This document shows, one piece after another, positions 21,959-32,683 of a stretch of 64,000 nt of DNA. Every line of letters begins with the position of its first letter. Position 1 is the first letter of the stretch. The stretch comes from Lineus longissimus. Taxonomy: Eukaryota > Nemertea > Pilidiophora > Heteronemertea > Lineidae. Position numbers and translations under genes: made by a program. A model generated the notes under the pieces. That model had not been told where the DNA came from. It worked only from the letters and a program-made list of their open reading frames with translations, and did not search any database. The stretch spans positions 11,169,501 to 11,233,500 of the forward strand of contig NC_088310.1 in assembly GCF_910592395.1 (NCBI RefSeq). The letters run 5' to 3'.

Positions 21959-23497
21959 ATGCTTCGTTTGATATCCACAGTCGTAGGCAGTTCCAAACCT
22001 CTCACAAGATGGGCTCCGCTCAGGCTACAGGCTAACGCGAAACTGCCTGTTACACTTACTAGACCTCCCACTCGGCCCGTTCGCCTCTTCGCAAGCTTCA
22101 TCGGCAATGATGACAATGTACGTTACAGCAGGTTGGAACCTAGAATTGAACGGAAACTAGGGGAATATGAAGATTTCTTCTTTGAAACGGGACGTGACAA
22201 GGGATGGGCCCAGATCATGATGTTAGTGTCGGTTCAATCGGAGAAGGAGTTGTCCTCAGAGAACATTAGTAGAGCCTTTGCGAACTTACAGAGACGACAC
22301 GCAGCCCTGCGCATGGCTGTCATTTTGAAGGATGGAAAAAACCACTTCGCAGAAGTTCCCGATGCACCCGACTTGGAGATTCTCCAAACCAGTGATAGCA
22401 AAGCCATAATGGCCAGCGAAGAACAAACGGGGTTCGACTTCGGGCAGTTGCTTTGGAGATGCAAGATCCTGCAACCTGAAAAATCCGAACAAGGATTTCT
22501 CTACCCGTTCATCTTCGTCATACAAGCCTGTTTGACTGACGGTACCGCAATTCATAGCGGTCTGTACCCCAGTCTTCAGGACTATTTGGAAGCATCCTTT
22601 GAGCAGAAAGAAGACCTTGACATAGAAAGTCTACCTCTCCTGCCTGCTCGCGAGCATCTTTTGGATCAGTTGGAATCTATCCCAGACCAGGAGGGAGCTG
22701 GACAACATACTCAAATCGAAAATGAAATAAATCAAGCGGCCCTTGCGGCTAAATTATGTGAGTTGCATAAGCCTAGTAACCCACAAAATTGTTCCGGAGT
22801 GGTCGATTTTGTTTTCGATCAGGAGCAAGTGTCACAACTTGAAAGGGCAGTGGCGCAGCAAAATGTATCAGTGAATTCGGCCTGCGTTGCTGCCAATGCG
22901 ATGGCTGTATACATGTTCCTGACTGATTTAGGGGCGGATTTAGGTACGATGTCTCTGCCATCCCCGTACGTTGTCGAGCTCAGGCGCTACGCGACACCAA
23001 GGTTCCACGCAACGCATTCTGGTGCCTACGTAGTCCTTGCTTTAAACAACATAAAGCTCAATGCAGAAATGGTCGCAAGTGAAAAAAGAAGTGGGGTACT
23101 CTGGAAGCTCGCTGCCTCAATCAAGAAAGAAACAAGGGAACGCTTAGCCGAAAACGAACCGCTGTTCAAGGTTAAGACGTTCCTAGGAGATTATAAACGG
23201 TTCCAGTCCGACCGGAACGCGTTTTACCGCGAATGTGACCCATGCACTGACCTGTTTTACATATCTAATTTAGGACATATACCCGTAAATTGCGGGCAGG
23301 GAAAAGTTACCATTAAAAAAATCCAGCTTTTGAAGGGCGCTAGGGAACCGACAGCATTTGCTCACAACATTACGAGCCTTAACGGTCAGCTCCAGTGGGA
23401 GATCTCGTACAATAAGACGATTATTACCGATGAACTGGCGGAAACATACTTGTCACTGGTAAAGGGCGAATTTGAGCGATTCCTAACAGAACAGTAG
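21959..23497 (+). CDS. Condensation/alcohol-acetyltransferase-like protein, mitochondrial-type leader, copy 1
   Basis: 512 residues from the ATG at 21959, which lies 13 bp after a strong acceptor (TATTTTCAG|GACC), so upstream in-frame codons are probably intron. Residues 1-45 are rich in Arg, Leu and Ser with no acidic residue, like a mitochondrial presequence (ending near RPVRLFAS). The rest fits the condensation / AATase / PapA5 acyltransferase fold: KLGEYEDFF (67-74), RRHAALR (112-118), the active-site loop position at 189-195 and ISNLGH (435-440), a motif typical near the C-terminal subdomain. The catalytic HHxxxDG motif reads QACLTDG: Asp and Gly are kept but both His are gone, so ordinary acyl transfer is doubtful. 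The substrate is unknown. No intron interrupts the body. A second copy is at 52134-53678. Confidence 0.8.
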   Translation: MLRLISTVVGSSKPLTRWAPLRLQANAKLPVTLTRPPTRPVRLFASFIGNDDNVRYSRLEPRIERKLGEYEDFFFETGRDKGWAQIMMLVSVQSEKELSSENISRAFANLQRRHAALRMAVILKDGKNHFAEVPDAPDLEILQTSDSKAIMASEEQTGFDFGQLLWRCKILQPEKSEQGFLYPFIFVIQACLTDGTAIHSGLYPSLQDYLEASFEQKEDLDIESLPLLPAREHLLDQLESIPDQEGAGQHTQIENEINQAALAAKLCELHKPSNPQNCSGVVDFVFDQEQVSQLERAVAQQNVSVNSACVAANAMAVYMFLTDLGADLGTMSLPSPYVVELRRYATPRFHATHSGAYVVLALNNIKLNAEMVASEKRSGVLWKLAASIKKETRERLAENEPLFKVKTFLGDYKRFQSDRNAFYRECDPCTDLFYISNLGHIPVNCGQGKVTIKKIQLLKGAREPTAFAHNITSLNGQLQWEISYNKTIITDELAETYLSLVKGEFERFLTEQ

Positions 23498-23679
23498 TGC
23501 TGTTACCGATGTGATCGTGGAAACGGGTTCAAATTTCAAGTTAATGTTATATACATGTTTATAACTGGTGGTAGTGGTTGGGGAAGCGCTGCATTAATTG
23601 GGCCCAAGTTGTATTTTTGCTTCACGTTAGCCAAGTGGTGTCATATCGCGTGGTACGCCAGGCAAGTGTTTAGTTCATA

Positions 23680-24382
23680 CAGGGTGTTTATTTTTTTTTA
23701 CTTTTTGAAATCTTAATAACTTTTTTATCAATTATAGTATGCAGAAAGCAACTTCCGATATGGAAAGTAGAGGCTATAAGAATTTTTGGGGGATATAATG
23801 CGCATTGTAGTGACAAGTGGGTGTTATGCAATGGACCTCTGAAAAAGATAGGCAATTTCTGAAGCAGCAGGTAGATTTTCCACTGGCGACCTCCGAATGC
23901 ATTGCAAGACGGCATTCTGGACAAGACGGCATGGGGGGGGGGGGCTGAGTTCAGCCTCTCCCTGAAGTTGGCCCTGTTCCGGACCATACGGAATTGTTGA
24001 CATAATTCCGGAGCAATTGGCCTGAAGTGCGATTATGTACCCCATATTCTCTAGAACACACTCTGAGTGTTAGAGTTGAATAGACTCCGGTTATTTGAAA
24101 AAAATGAAATCACTACAAAAATCCGTTATATTAAATACCTTAGAGATTATGTCATTTGTCGTATTGCAAGACTTTTGAGTGATTGATGACTTATGAAATA
24201 TCTTCCCTTCATGTTGCATGGCACTGTACATTTGTTGTTTACTGACGATCCTGCCTTGTTTGAATAAAATGACATGTAGAATTGGATGGCTTGTTACGCA
24301 ATAACAATTGGACCGTTTCATGAAGGTGTTTTTCTAACAAATTTCTCAAAGCCTCTATTTTCCATATCCAACGGTGTGTCCC
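23680..24382. mobile_element. Possible mariner-type MITE, copy 1
   Basis: Starts TA-CAGGGTGTTTA and ends GGTGTGTCCCT-ATA, with matching inner segments (GATATGGAAAGTAGAGGCT near 23757 and its near complement near 24345-24370). The CAGGGTGT end and TA flanks suggest Tc1/mariner. No transposase frame. It lies 180 bp after the stop codon of the acyltransferase-like gene and is present in the second block B at 53856-54586, so it was inserted before the duplication. Confidence 0.5.
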
Positions 24383-24534
24383 TATATCATTGTTTTAAAG
24401 TTTTAAAGTTAAGATTTTAAAAAGTTAAAGTATTTTTAACATCCTGTAGTCTAGTCTATTTATTTCCTGTATACTTATCTATTTCCTGTATACATACATA
24501 AACATAACTTATAAATAAAGACATAAAAATAAAA

Positions 24535-24731
24535 ATGTATACCCAGGAGGCCAAGCATACGGTGGCCCATAGAGGACATGCGTTTATTTTCAATATATTA
24601 GAATATTTTTCTTTTTACAATGCGATTTTTTTCTCTCGAATTACAACCGCCGTCGGATTTATTTCTCACCGCCGAAAAAATAATTCTCAAAAAAAATAAT
24701 AATTCCCACCACCGCCAAAGAAAATAATATC
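24535..24731. other. AT-rich spacer at the end of block B
   Basis: Similarity to the second block B stops near 24534. The following bases contain GCCG-rich and A-rich words leading into the palindrome cluster. Confidence 0.4.
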
Positions 24732-24885
24732 CACCGCGGTGAAAAATATTATTTTTTATACCGCGGTGGATATTATTTTCCATCCACCGCAGTGGAAAAT
24801 GATATCAACCGCGGTGGATGGAAAATAATATCCACCGCGGTCGATATTATTTCCACCGCGGTGGATATTAATTGCCACCGCGGTG
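24732..24885. repeat. Cluster of CCACCGCGGTGG palindromes
   Basis: Six perfect CCGCGG cores (starting at 24734, 24761, 24809, 24835, 24856, 24878) and one CCGCAG at 24787, mostly extended to CACCGCGGTG and spaced 21-27 bp by AT-rich linkers such as GATATTATTTTC. It lies about 170 bp upstream of the first visible glutamate-receptor exon, in intron or intergenic DNA. Confidence 0.8.
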
Positions 24886-25057
24886 TTAGGTGTTAGTTCG
24901 TGATTGTTTATCGATAACAACGTCGAGTGAAACACGCGTCTTTGTTTACATTGGACTCGCCATTTTGAAAAAATGATGTGACGTCACCGTGGAACCTCAT
25001 TTGAGTTTTAACTTAGCTATGTAGTTGTACACATTTTCATTTTCGTCTCCTTGTTAG

Positions 25058-25312
25058 GTTGGCAATATTTGGAGTTATCATTGTATCAACTGTCGTGTAT
25101 GGATTTGATCAATGGAACCCGATGCAGAATAACCTCGGAAAGAGAGACAAGTACTCCATGAGTGAAATGGCGTGGTTAGCCTATTGTACCATCAACCAGA
25201 CAGGCACTAAGTTTGCACCATACCAGATTCCGACAAGAGTCTTCACTGTGTTCCTGTGGTTCTTCACTCTTATTGTTGTGGCAAGCTACACAGCTAATCC
25301 AGAAGTATTAAG
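25058..25312 (+). CDS. Ionotropic glutamate receptor, exon with M1, pore loop and M3
   Basis: Ligand-gated cation channel subunit. Acceptor CTTGTTAG at 25057; the exon encodes M1 (LAIFGVIIVSTVVYGF), the re-entrant pore segment (MSEMAWLAYCTINQTGTKFAP, with NQTG at the Q/R/N site region) and M3 (RVFTVFLWFFTLIVVASYTAN). The family then has LAAFLT; here the reading is PEVL followed by donor AAG|GTAGCA at 25313. The exon begins in phase 2 and ends with two codon bases that join exon 27502 to give Ser. The last 17 bases lie in the left arm of an inverted repeat. The N-terminal domain and S1 exons are not in the visible upstream DNA. Confidence 0.88.
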
Positions 25313-26136
25313 GTAGCAGGAAGTGTTGGGCGTTTGTGGTTTCTGAGTCTGAGGGGGTTGGTGTCTGTTGACTGTGCTTTAAGAGAGACTAGGCATGGCG
25401 CCAGTCTCTCTTAAAGCACAGACAACAGGCATTTGGTCTCAGTATTTGGGTAAGTACAGAATCAAGCCAGCTCAGAGAGCAATGATTGAACGATGCTGTG
25501 GACAAGTCCAAGGATACTGCATCAGTCACGACCAACTTCTCATCAGAAAGCGTCACCACCAGCATATTCAATGTTCAGTTCCAACCTGTACCTGTCCAAT
25601 GCACGCCTGTCATGGTCAGCAGTGGTCAGCTTAGCGCGATATGGAACATTCTTCCGAAACTCAAGCGAGAGAGGAAGTCTGCTCATTAGCATATCTCGCG
25701 CACTGCTCCTTCTTGTCAAACATCGGCGTGAAATCGTAATGGAAAACGTCTGGCTTTGCGCCAGACATTGAGACTAATAAGTGAAGAACTAATAGGTAAA
25801 ATAACTTCTACTTGCGCGAGACTGCTGTGATAAAATTATCATTGCAGAGACTCCGGTGACGTACACATATATTTTTTACAATCAAAAATGCCCTCAAAAG
25901 ACGACATGGAATGATTATTTTATTGATATTTCCTGCTATATACCTTCCAATTATCTCTTTATACAAATAGATCGGCGTTAGGTCGCATGCTTTTCTTTCC
26001 TGGTGACACTATAAAGCAAAATAGTTGCAACCCCGTAAATGCGCTATAAGTCCAATAATAAGTGACGGTGACCCGTTATAAATGTTTCGCCAGCTTCGCT
26101 CTTTTGCCGCTACGCGGCGCTTTGGGCCCTTGCGTC
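25296..26136 (+). repeat. Left arm of long inverted repeat
   Basis: Reverse complement of 28028-29215, about 85% identical by eye, with outer end AATCCAGAAGTAT. Near the outer end it contains its own hairpin (CTGTGCTTTAAGAGAGACT at about 25373 pairing with about 25414-25432). It may be one end of a foldback element, one of two oppositely inserted copies, or an inverted duplication of intron DNA. Short target duplications were not found. Confidence 0.8.
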
Positions 26137-27501
26137 TAGCAAGCTTTTTAACATCTAAGATAAGGTAACTTGCAAGATTCTGCATGCAACTTGTCACTGA
26201 TTTTACATGTTTAAAAAAAACATTCTTAGCTTATTTTATCAACACCTGCGTAAAGTACAATCAAAGCGCCAAAATACCCAATTACTCAATCCATGGCGGG
26301 GCAAGCTCCGAATTTATATTCGTATGTTTAGTGACGATCAACATAATTATGCCGTTCATATTTCACAGAAACAATCGAGCTCGAATCAAATTTTATTCAG
26401 TAGAATTTTAAATCTGACTTGAGATCGAAAATAAGTGAAATAAGTGAAATAAGTGAAATAGAGGATGTCATGACCGAGTTGGCATGACATCAAAAATGAC
26501 CTGGGAGACACAACACAGTTCCTACAATAATTCGCTGGAGTAAACGTACACAATTTTTTTAAAAATGTTTAAAATAAATGGCGTAAAGCACGTAACAATC
26601 AATAATCTTGTTCTGAACAGGAACAACATTATGCCAAACCAAAGTAATACGACAATTAATCTCGACTGCCAAAAATAGGCGAGACATTAACCATTTCAGT
26701 GCCAGCCTTGCATAAGCCTATAAACCGCTCTGTGCTAGTTATGCAAGGGTTTTTCAGGGTTTTGTAATAAACCATGTCGAGAAATAAAGCAACAAGACCT
26801 ATGTATTATACCTTATTTTGTATCTCTTTATTCACTCTTTCATTTCCAACATCAATGCTACCTTTTTACTGAGTGGTAGATGGTGAAACATTCCCCTGGC
26901 CATGAGGGTATTGCGCGCTTTGTTTAGCAGCGCCGCGTGTCGGCAATTTCGGCAGTCAGCGCCAAGCCCAGACTACCAGTGCTCATTCTGCACACGTGAT
27001 AACGTCACAAGCGGGTGCATAGATCGTGACTTGTCGAAGGAGTGTGCATAGTGTGTCCATCTTTGGTTTTTTTCAAGAAATAGTTCAAAACGTCGAACGA
27101 CGGTTTTGGCACTCAAAGGATAATTGGGCAAAGGAATAAGGAATAAGAAAAGAATAGTGAACCGGACGCCTTTGATAAAATCTTTACAAATACAACCATG
27201 TAGGTTTGCCGTGCACTTGGTGTAAACTGCAAATGCTTCTTAACTTTTTCGAAAGTTTAGTCTTTTTTCTGATTGACAACAACACTATTTTTGTTTACAA
27301 AGAGTCGAAGTACCCCTTTTTGAGTACCAGTCACCTGACTAAATCTGGATTCTATTCTCGATTGGGTTTTTTTTCTTGATAGAGTATTTTTGCCAACTTT
27401 GAATTGTTTTAATCATGATTTCGATTACATATTGTGATATTACACTTTCGGGCCAAAAAGGATTCACCTTTTGTCATTTTGCTCTTCCTTCAAGCCTACA
27501 G
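26137..27501. other. Glutamate-receptor intron between the repeat arms
   Basis: No other gene found. There is a small GTGAAATAA tandem near 26433-26460 and a perfect short palindrome (GATGTCATGACC...GGCATGACATC) near 26464-26491. No LAAFLT-coding exon was found on reading this interval. Confidence 0.5.
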
Positions 27502-27734
27502 TAATCGTGACTTGAGCACAATCAAGTCACTTGCGTACACAAACAGACATACCCTGTGGGCGTTAAGAGACTCAAGTATAAAGAGCTTCTTCAGAGATTC
27601 CGACGAGCACGAATATAAAAGAATTTACAAGAGGCTTCGTTATCTATCGAATACAAGAGAGGGACTTAAGTTGGTTAGAGAGAGAGATAATGCTTTATTC
27701 CTTGGTGAAAGTCTCACAGTGCACTACAATAAAG
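27502..27734 (+). CDS. Ionotropic glutamate receptor, S2 ligand-binding exon 1
   Basis: Acceptor CCTACAG at 27501, donor AAAG|GTACGG at 27735. The translation NRDLSTIKSLAYTNRHTL continues through SSIKSFF, YKRIYKRLRY, GLKLVRERDNALFL and ESLTVHY. This is the first part of the S2 lobe: the Ser pair fits the position that binds the ligand gamma-carboxyl, and the Glu of ESLTVHY fits the residue that contacts the alpha-amino group in glutamate-binding members. The phase matches exon 25058 (AG|T) and exon 29984 (G|GC). The exon sits in the loop between the inverted-repeat arms. Confidence 0.88.
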
Positions 27735-28027
27735 GTACGGAATTACAATTTGTCAGATTTTAAAAAATAGAATGACAAGTTTAACGTTCACTCAAGTGAT
27801 TTAAAGTTTTCACATACACTTGACTGATCCGCACTCTTCAGAATTGAGATATGGCTACATAATCCCCACACCACATATCCCGACGAAAAGCCAGTATTTG
27901 ACCAGTTGACGCTCCTAACAACATCATGCGAGAGGTGGAGTTAATTTCGTGTTAAAGGCATACCACAATTAATAATCATGATCGAAAACCGACGACTTCA
28001 TTTTAAAAACCGAGGTCAACACACTTG

Positions 28028-29215
28028 ACGCAAGGACCCCTCGCCCTGCGTAGCGGCAAAATACCGAAGCTGGCGAAACATTTATAACGGGTCACCGTGG
28101 CCCTATTATGGACTTATAGCGCGATTGTGGGGTTGTAACTATTTTGCTGTATATTGCCACGAGGAAAGAAAAGCACGCGACCTAACGCCAACCTATTAAT
28201 GTAAAGGGATAATTAGAAGGTATATAGTTTAGGAAATGTTAATAAAAAAATAATTCCATATCGTCTTTTGAGAGCATTTTTAATTGTAAAAAATATATGC
28301 CTACGTCACAGAGTATCTGCAATTGTCACTTTTATCGACAGTAGTCTCGCGCAGCCAGAAGTTCTTTACTTATTAGTTCGGTGCATGCAAGACTACAATG
28401 GGAATTTTTATCACAGAAGTCTCGCGCAGCCAGAGGTTCTTCACTTATTAGTCTGGCGCATGCCAGACCTTCTTTGTACGAGACGTTTTCCAGCACGATG
28501 TATGTGGGCAGAAGCAACACTGCGCAAGATTACCTCGAGCAGGGGCTAATAATAGATTATGCTAAGGAGAATACCTTCCTCATTGAGTTTTACCAGAATG
28601 GTCCATATCGTGCGAAGCTCGGGACGGCATGGTTATTCTATTGCATGCATAGAGCATTTTTGATTGTAAAAAGTATATGCCTACGTCTCAGAGTCTCTGT
28701 AATGGTCATTTTTATCACAGTAGTCTCGCGCAGCCAGACCTTCTTCACTTACTAGCCTAGCGCAAGCCAGGCGTTCTTTGTACTAGACGTTTTCCACCAC
28801 AATGTATCTGGGCCGAAGAAACACTGCGCAATATTAACTCCAGCTGGAGCTAAGAATAGATTATGCTAATGAGCATACTTCCTCATTGAGTTTTCTCAGA
28901 ATGGTGCATATCGCGCGAAGCTACTCAGCCTAATACGATTAGGCCCCGCGTGGTGGCGCTGAGGCGGCCGCTGTAATGAAGAGAGTGGTTGAGTCACTCT
29001 AGAAGCTACTTGGTCATCAAAGAACGGACCTAACCAAAATTACTTACATTTTCGCATTGCTACAATGAAAGACCTAATACTGAAACCACATGTCTGTTGA
29101 CTGTGCTTTAAGAGAGACTGGCATCATGCCTACAGTCAACAGACACCGCTATACCCCCTCACACTCAGAAACAACAAACGCCCACCCCTTCCTGCTACCT
29201 TGATACTTCTGGATT
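28028..29215 (-). repeat. Right arm of long inverted repeat
   Basis: Complements 25296-26136. It is longer because a unit of about 370 bp (starting GAGCATTTTTAATTGTAAA at 28272 and repeated near 28650) is present twice. The outer end ATACTTCTGGATT mirrors the left arm, with another short hairpin (GTCTGTTGACTGT...ACAGTCAACAGAC, 29093-29146). Confidence 0.8.
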
Positions 29216-29983
29216 CTGAATCGTTCATGACATCTGCAATTTTATGGATTTATGTTAATCAAATGTTCCGCCTGGTGTACACGTACATCTTTAACACATC
29301 GAGTAACAATCTGAAGTGAGAACATATCATAATTCGTACTCAATATAGCTCACACAAACATCATCCCGGAGAATCAAAATCCTGAACTCCGGGCAATTCG
29401 TGCCAAGTCCAGATTCCGAGTCATCTCGTATTCTTGAGTTCCGAGTCCCTCGGTATATTCATCAATAAGCAAGCAAGAAAAACAAAAGCTTTTTCCCTTA
29501 TTGTAGCCTATCAGATGCAACCTTTAATATGCAACTTCAGCTATATCGTGTTCCCCAAGATCCCAAGATCCGAATGCACATGTTGAATTAGAACTTTATC
29601 GCGTCATTGAAGGAAGGAAGCGCAGTTTTCCTAGATAACCAATCGTGTGACTCGGAACTCAGGAATACGAGATGAATTGGAACCTGGATTTGGCACGTAA
29701 TTCCTGGAGTTCAGGATTTTGATTATCCGGGGTGAACATTGGCATGGATGATATAATACAGTTGCAAGGTGTATGCTTAACTGGCTTTAACATTTTATCA
29801 AATGTGTAATGTATAGATATCGTGCGGGATGAAGCAAATTTCATTTCAACTAAAATTGTTCAAGCCTCTGTTAATCCGGTATTTGCATAACGTTGGCAGA
29901 CCCACTTGCCGCGTTTCCCTGTAGCGAGCCATGTCGAAATAATTTTCATAATTTCTAATGCTGATTATATGCATCGTTTTCAG

Positions 29984-30140
29984 GCCAGGATGCAACATGC
30001 AGTATCGCGCAATCGGAGGATATTATTGATGTTACAAGCGTCGGGTTCCCCATGGTGAAAGGCTGGAGCCTCGCGGATGATTTCAATACAGCACTGTTAA
30101 AGCTGAAAGAGGACGGGGTGATCCAAAATATCCTAGATAA
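29984..30140 (+). CDS. Ionotropic glutamate receptor, S2 ligand-binding exon 2
   Basis: Acceptor TTTTCAG at 29983, donor GATAA|GTGAGC at 30141. With the previous G it reads GQDATCSIAQSEDI, then VGFPMVKGWSLADDFNTAL and LKLKEDGVIQNILDK, the standard second half of S2: the conserved Cys that pairs with one in the next exon, the K-G-x-x-L region, the N-x-A-L helix and the L-x-x-x-G-x-I-x-x-I-x-x-K-W end. The frame runs unbroken into exon 32347 (AA|G). Confidence 0.9.
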
Positions 30141-30977
30141 GTGAGCGATCACCTACACTCAATGCTTTTTACAATACTAACAATGCTTGACAGTCTGGAT
30201 GCGTGTGTGGGTGAGATCAGATAGTCCTTTTGATAAGAAAGTCCTTACATTTTTAGGATTGTGAAACATATTGACGTTTATGACCAACCCCAAGTCACGT
30301 TCGCAGTAAAACAATATTTATCATTAGTTGTTAGGAATGGCTTTTTGTTATAACGTCTTAAAAACTTCCCGAGGCTAATTAACTATGGAACGTAATTTGT
30401 AATCATTGGTCAGGCATGGATCGACATGAGCAAGCCAAACGGTTCTTGCTATAAAAGCCACCAATGTTCAACGAAAAAAAAAACAATCATCTTAAACGCC
30501 ACGTCGTTCTGTAGGAAGAGAAGAATGACTTGGTATTAGCAGATAAATGAAGCTTCGGCCTCGCAGTCGATTTTGCATTGTATATAATTTGGTTTAGAAC
30601 AAAGCATGAGGCTACTATAAAAATCGATGTCGAAGTGATCAACGGTCTTCTTTTGTTAGCAAAGTGGGGTTACAGAAGTACCACGATAGAACGACTCGGT
30701 TCAGTCTTGACATGGTCTAATTTGCAAGAAAGCGGCATCTCTAGTCTGAATTCGTCACACGCATACCGGTGTGACAGCGGATATAGCCCCCCTGGAGTCA
30801 TAGTCCGGTAGCATTGTATTTGACCAATTAAGCAGCATGGTCTATTGTACCACTAACCCTAACCAAAACATTTAGCAATGCGGGCTATTGTTACACGGAC
30901 TATCAGCCCTAGGACTACTATCCCTTGCACACCTGGTTGCTAAATAAAACCGCTTCAAAATCTAAAGACCAATATAC

Positions 30978-31284
30978 AGTATACTCTCTTTTACACATTA
31001 AGAGGTCAGTCGCAAGAGTGTACAGAAAACATGGCCGAGAGGTAACACAGCCCAATTCCAAGTGTCATTGGTTTCTAGAATTATACATTTTCCGCGATGG
31101 AGGTCATGCATACTAACAGGTGTTTATTAATCTTTTGATTGACCTTATGGAAATATGCATGAATTTCTGACCAATCGGGCTAATATAGGGCCTATATTGG
31201 TATATTTGACATTCCAATATTAATAGTAGGTGGTATTTCAGAATTAACAAGGACTGACCTCTTAATGTGTACAAGAGAGTATAA
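30978..31284. mobile_element. Short MITE in glutamate-receptor intron
   Basis: About 307 bp with roughly 30-bp inverted repeats: TATACTCTCTTTTACACA at 30978 and its near complement ending TGTACAAGAGAGTATA at 31284, including AAGAGGTCAGTC inside. The ends suggest a TA target. No coding capacity. Confidence 0.75.
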
Positions 31285-32346
31285 GCAACCTACGTGGGCG
31301 GAGTCATATGGTGTCTTAGGACCGGGACTAGAGTATATACACACATATGGAATTAATATTTTGCACATATGCGTCTAGAAAGTGACATTAACAATCAGTG
31401 ATGCAATTTCGAAGATGTCCAATATTTCCTTTGCTGCGAAAAAACAAAACAACATGACATACACATAGATAGCCAGCGAAAAGGCGTATTTTGGTTCACT
31501 CAAAATAAATATTCCATGAGCCGGTAAAAAAAATAGTGGTTGAATAAGCATTCGCAATTATTCAAATACATTACCAGATATTCATGTTACTTGCCGGCAA
31601 ATTTGGAAAAGAGCATACTGCTGACCCATATTCATAGTCATTTGCTGTTTTGATTATAAAAAAAGGACATTCCCCATGATGGCATTAATAATCAGGTGTC
31701 ACAATGATATTTTTCCTTGAAATAATCATAATAATAACCTAGTGACTTCACCACTGTTACCAAATCGGTTCTGCGTCTTTTAATTCAAAACACGCTCACA
31801 AACAATGATTTTGTTGTCAATCTGAACCAGACGAACGCAAAATCGGAAGCAATCTCGCTCAGAATTTAGTTATTGCCTTCCGCCTCCGCGTGATAATCAG
31901 AAACTTTAATAGCTGGCATTGTTGACGCAACCATTAGAAATCTTTGGAACAATACACCTTTCGGCATTTTCTGACTTGGTCGTTCATTATTTGTTTTCTC
32001 ATTGCAAGAGATATATGCTGCCAATGGAATTCTGTCATTTTTCACGTCAACAGATGATATCAAATATCTTAGTGGGTGCAAATTATAAATCACATTGATG
32101 ACGCATTTCACGATTTCTTGGTTTTTACGTTCGATGCGTTTTTTTTGGTCACCCGTATATGTGCATGTAGTCCATAAGTCAGTCATCTAAACATTAGGGA
32201 GGAAGAGGTCAGGAACTATGGATAGAAATGTACACAAAACTCTTTCTACACAGTTTTATTCGTATAAAGGTACTAGTTAAGATCCTTGATAAGTCGCTTT
32301 TCTCAAACTAAAACAGTGTCATACGTTTTCGGTTTTGTATTTTCAG
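31285..32346. other. Intron, nothing recognised
   Basis: AT-rich intron sequence of the glutamate-receptor gene, ending in GTATTTTCAG. No nested gene is supported. Confidence 0.5.
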
Positions 32347-32518
32347 GTGGTTTAAGCTTCCGAGTAAGTGTCGCGGAGCAAGCGATGAAAATTTAATCAC
32401 GCTAGACTGGACGCACTTCATTGGCCTATACATCATTCTTGGAGTTGGAATCCTGCTTTCTTTTATTCTTCTTGCCATCAAACTCATCTATTTATGGCGC
32501 AGAGATAGGACGACACAG
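32347..32518 (+). CDS. Ionotropic glutamate receptor, M4 exon
   Basis: Acceptor TTTTCAG at 32346, donor ACACAG|GTGTGT at 32519. It begins with K-W-F-K-L-P-S-K-C (the S2 closing segment with the second disulfide Cys), passes LDWTHFIGLY and enters M4 (IILGVGILLSFILLAIKLIYLW), then WRRDRTTQ. The exon ends in phase 0. M4 is the last membrane segment and leaves a cytoplasmic tail. Confidence 0.92.
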
Positions 32519-32683
32519 GTGTGTATTGATGAGGTAGCCGTTTGTTGATATGGGTTATGAATATGCATTTTTATTGCCTAATGTTATGTGATATTACCCG
32601 CGTCTGCTCGATCGGTGATATCATATCATGCGATTATTCCGTATTTCTGGTATACCTTTGGATAATGCAGCGGTCAGTATAAG

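Larger units (their letters stand above)
14848..24534. repeat. Duplicated block B (copy 1)
   Basis: Collinear with 48787-55227. Matching starts right after the monomer array (TTTTTCCTTCAGAGATGG) and ends in the A-rich stretch at 24534. Relative to the second copy this copy has an extra 40 bp near 15005, an extra 4.03 kb (16118-20151) and lacks the inserts at 51618-51963 and 54616-55095. Identity is very high from about 20960 to 22630 and lower elsewhere. Confidence 0.9.

Noticed and set aside
25003-25057. Extending the M1 exon upstream
   Set aside because: A polypyrimidine tract and AG at 25056-25057 mark an acceptor, and M1 starts directly after it.
27434-27501. Coding start for the S2 exon at 27434 (MILHFRAKKDS...)
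   Set aside because: Upstream of the acceptor at 27501 the sequence does not align with the receptor family; no LAAF motif is present.
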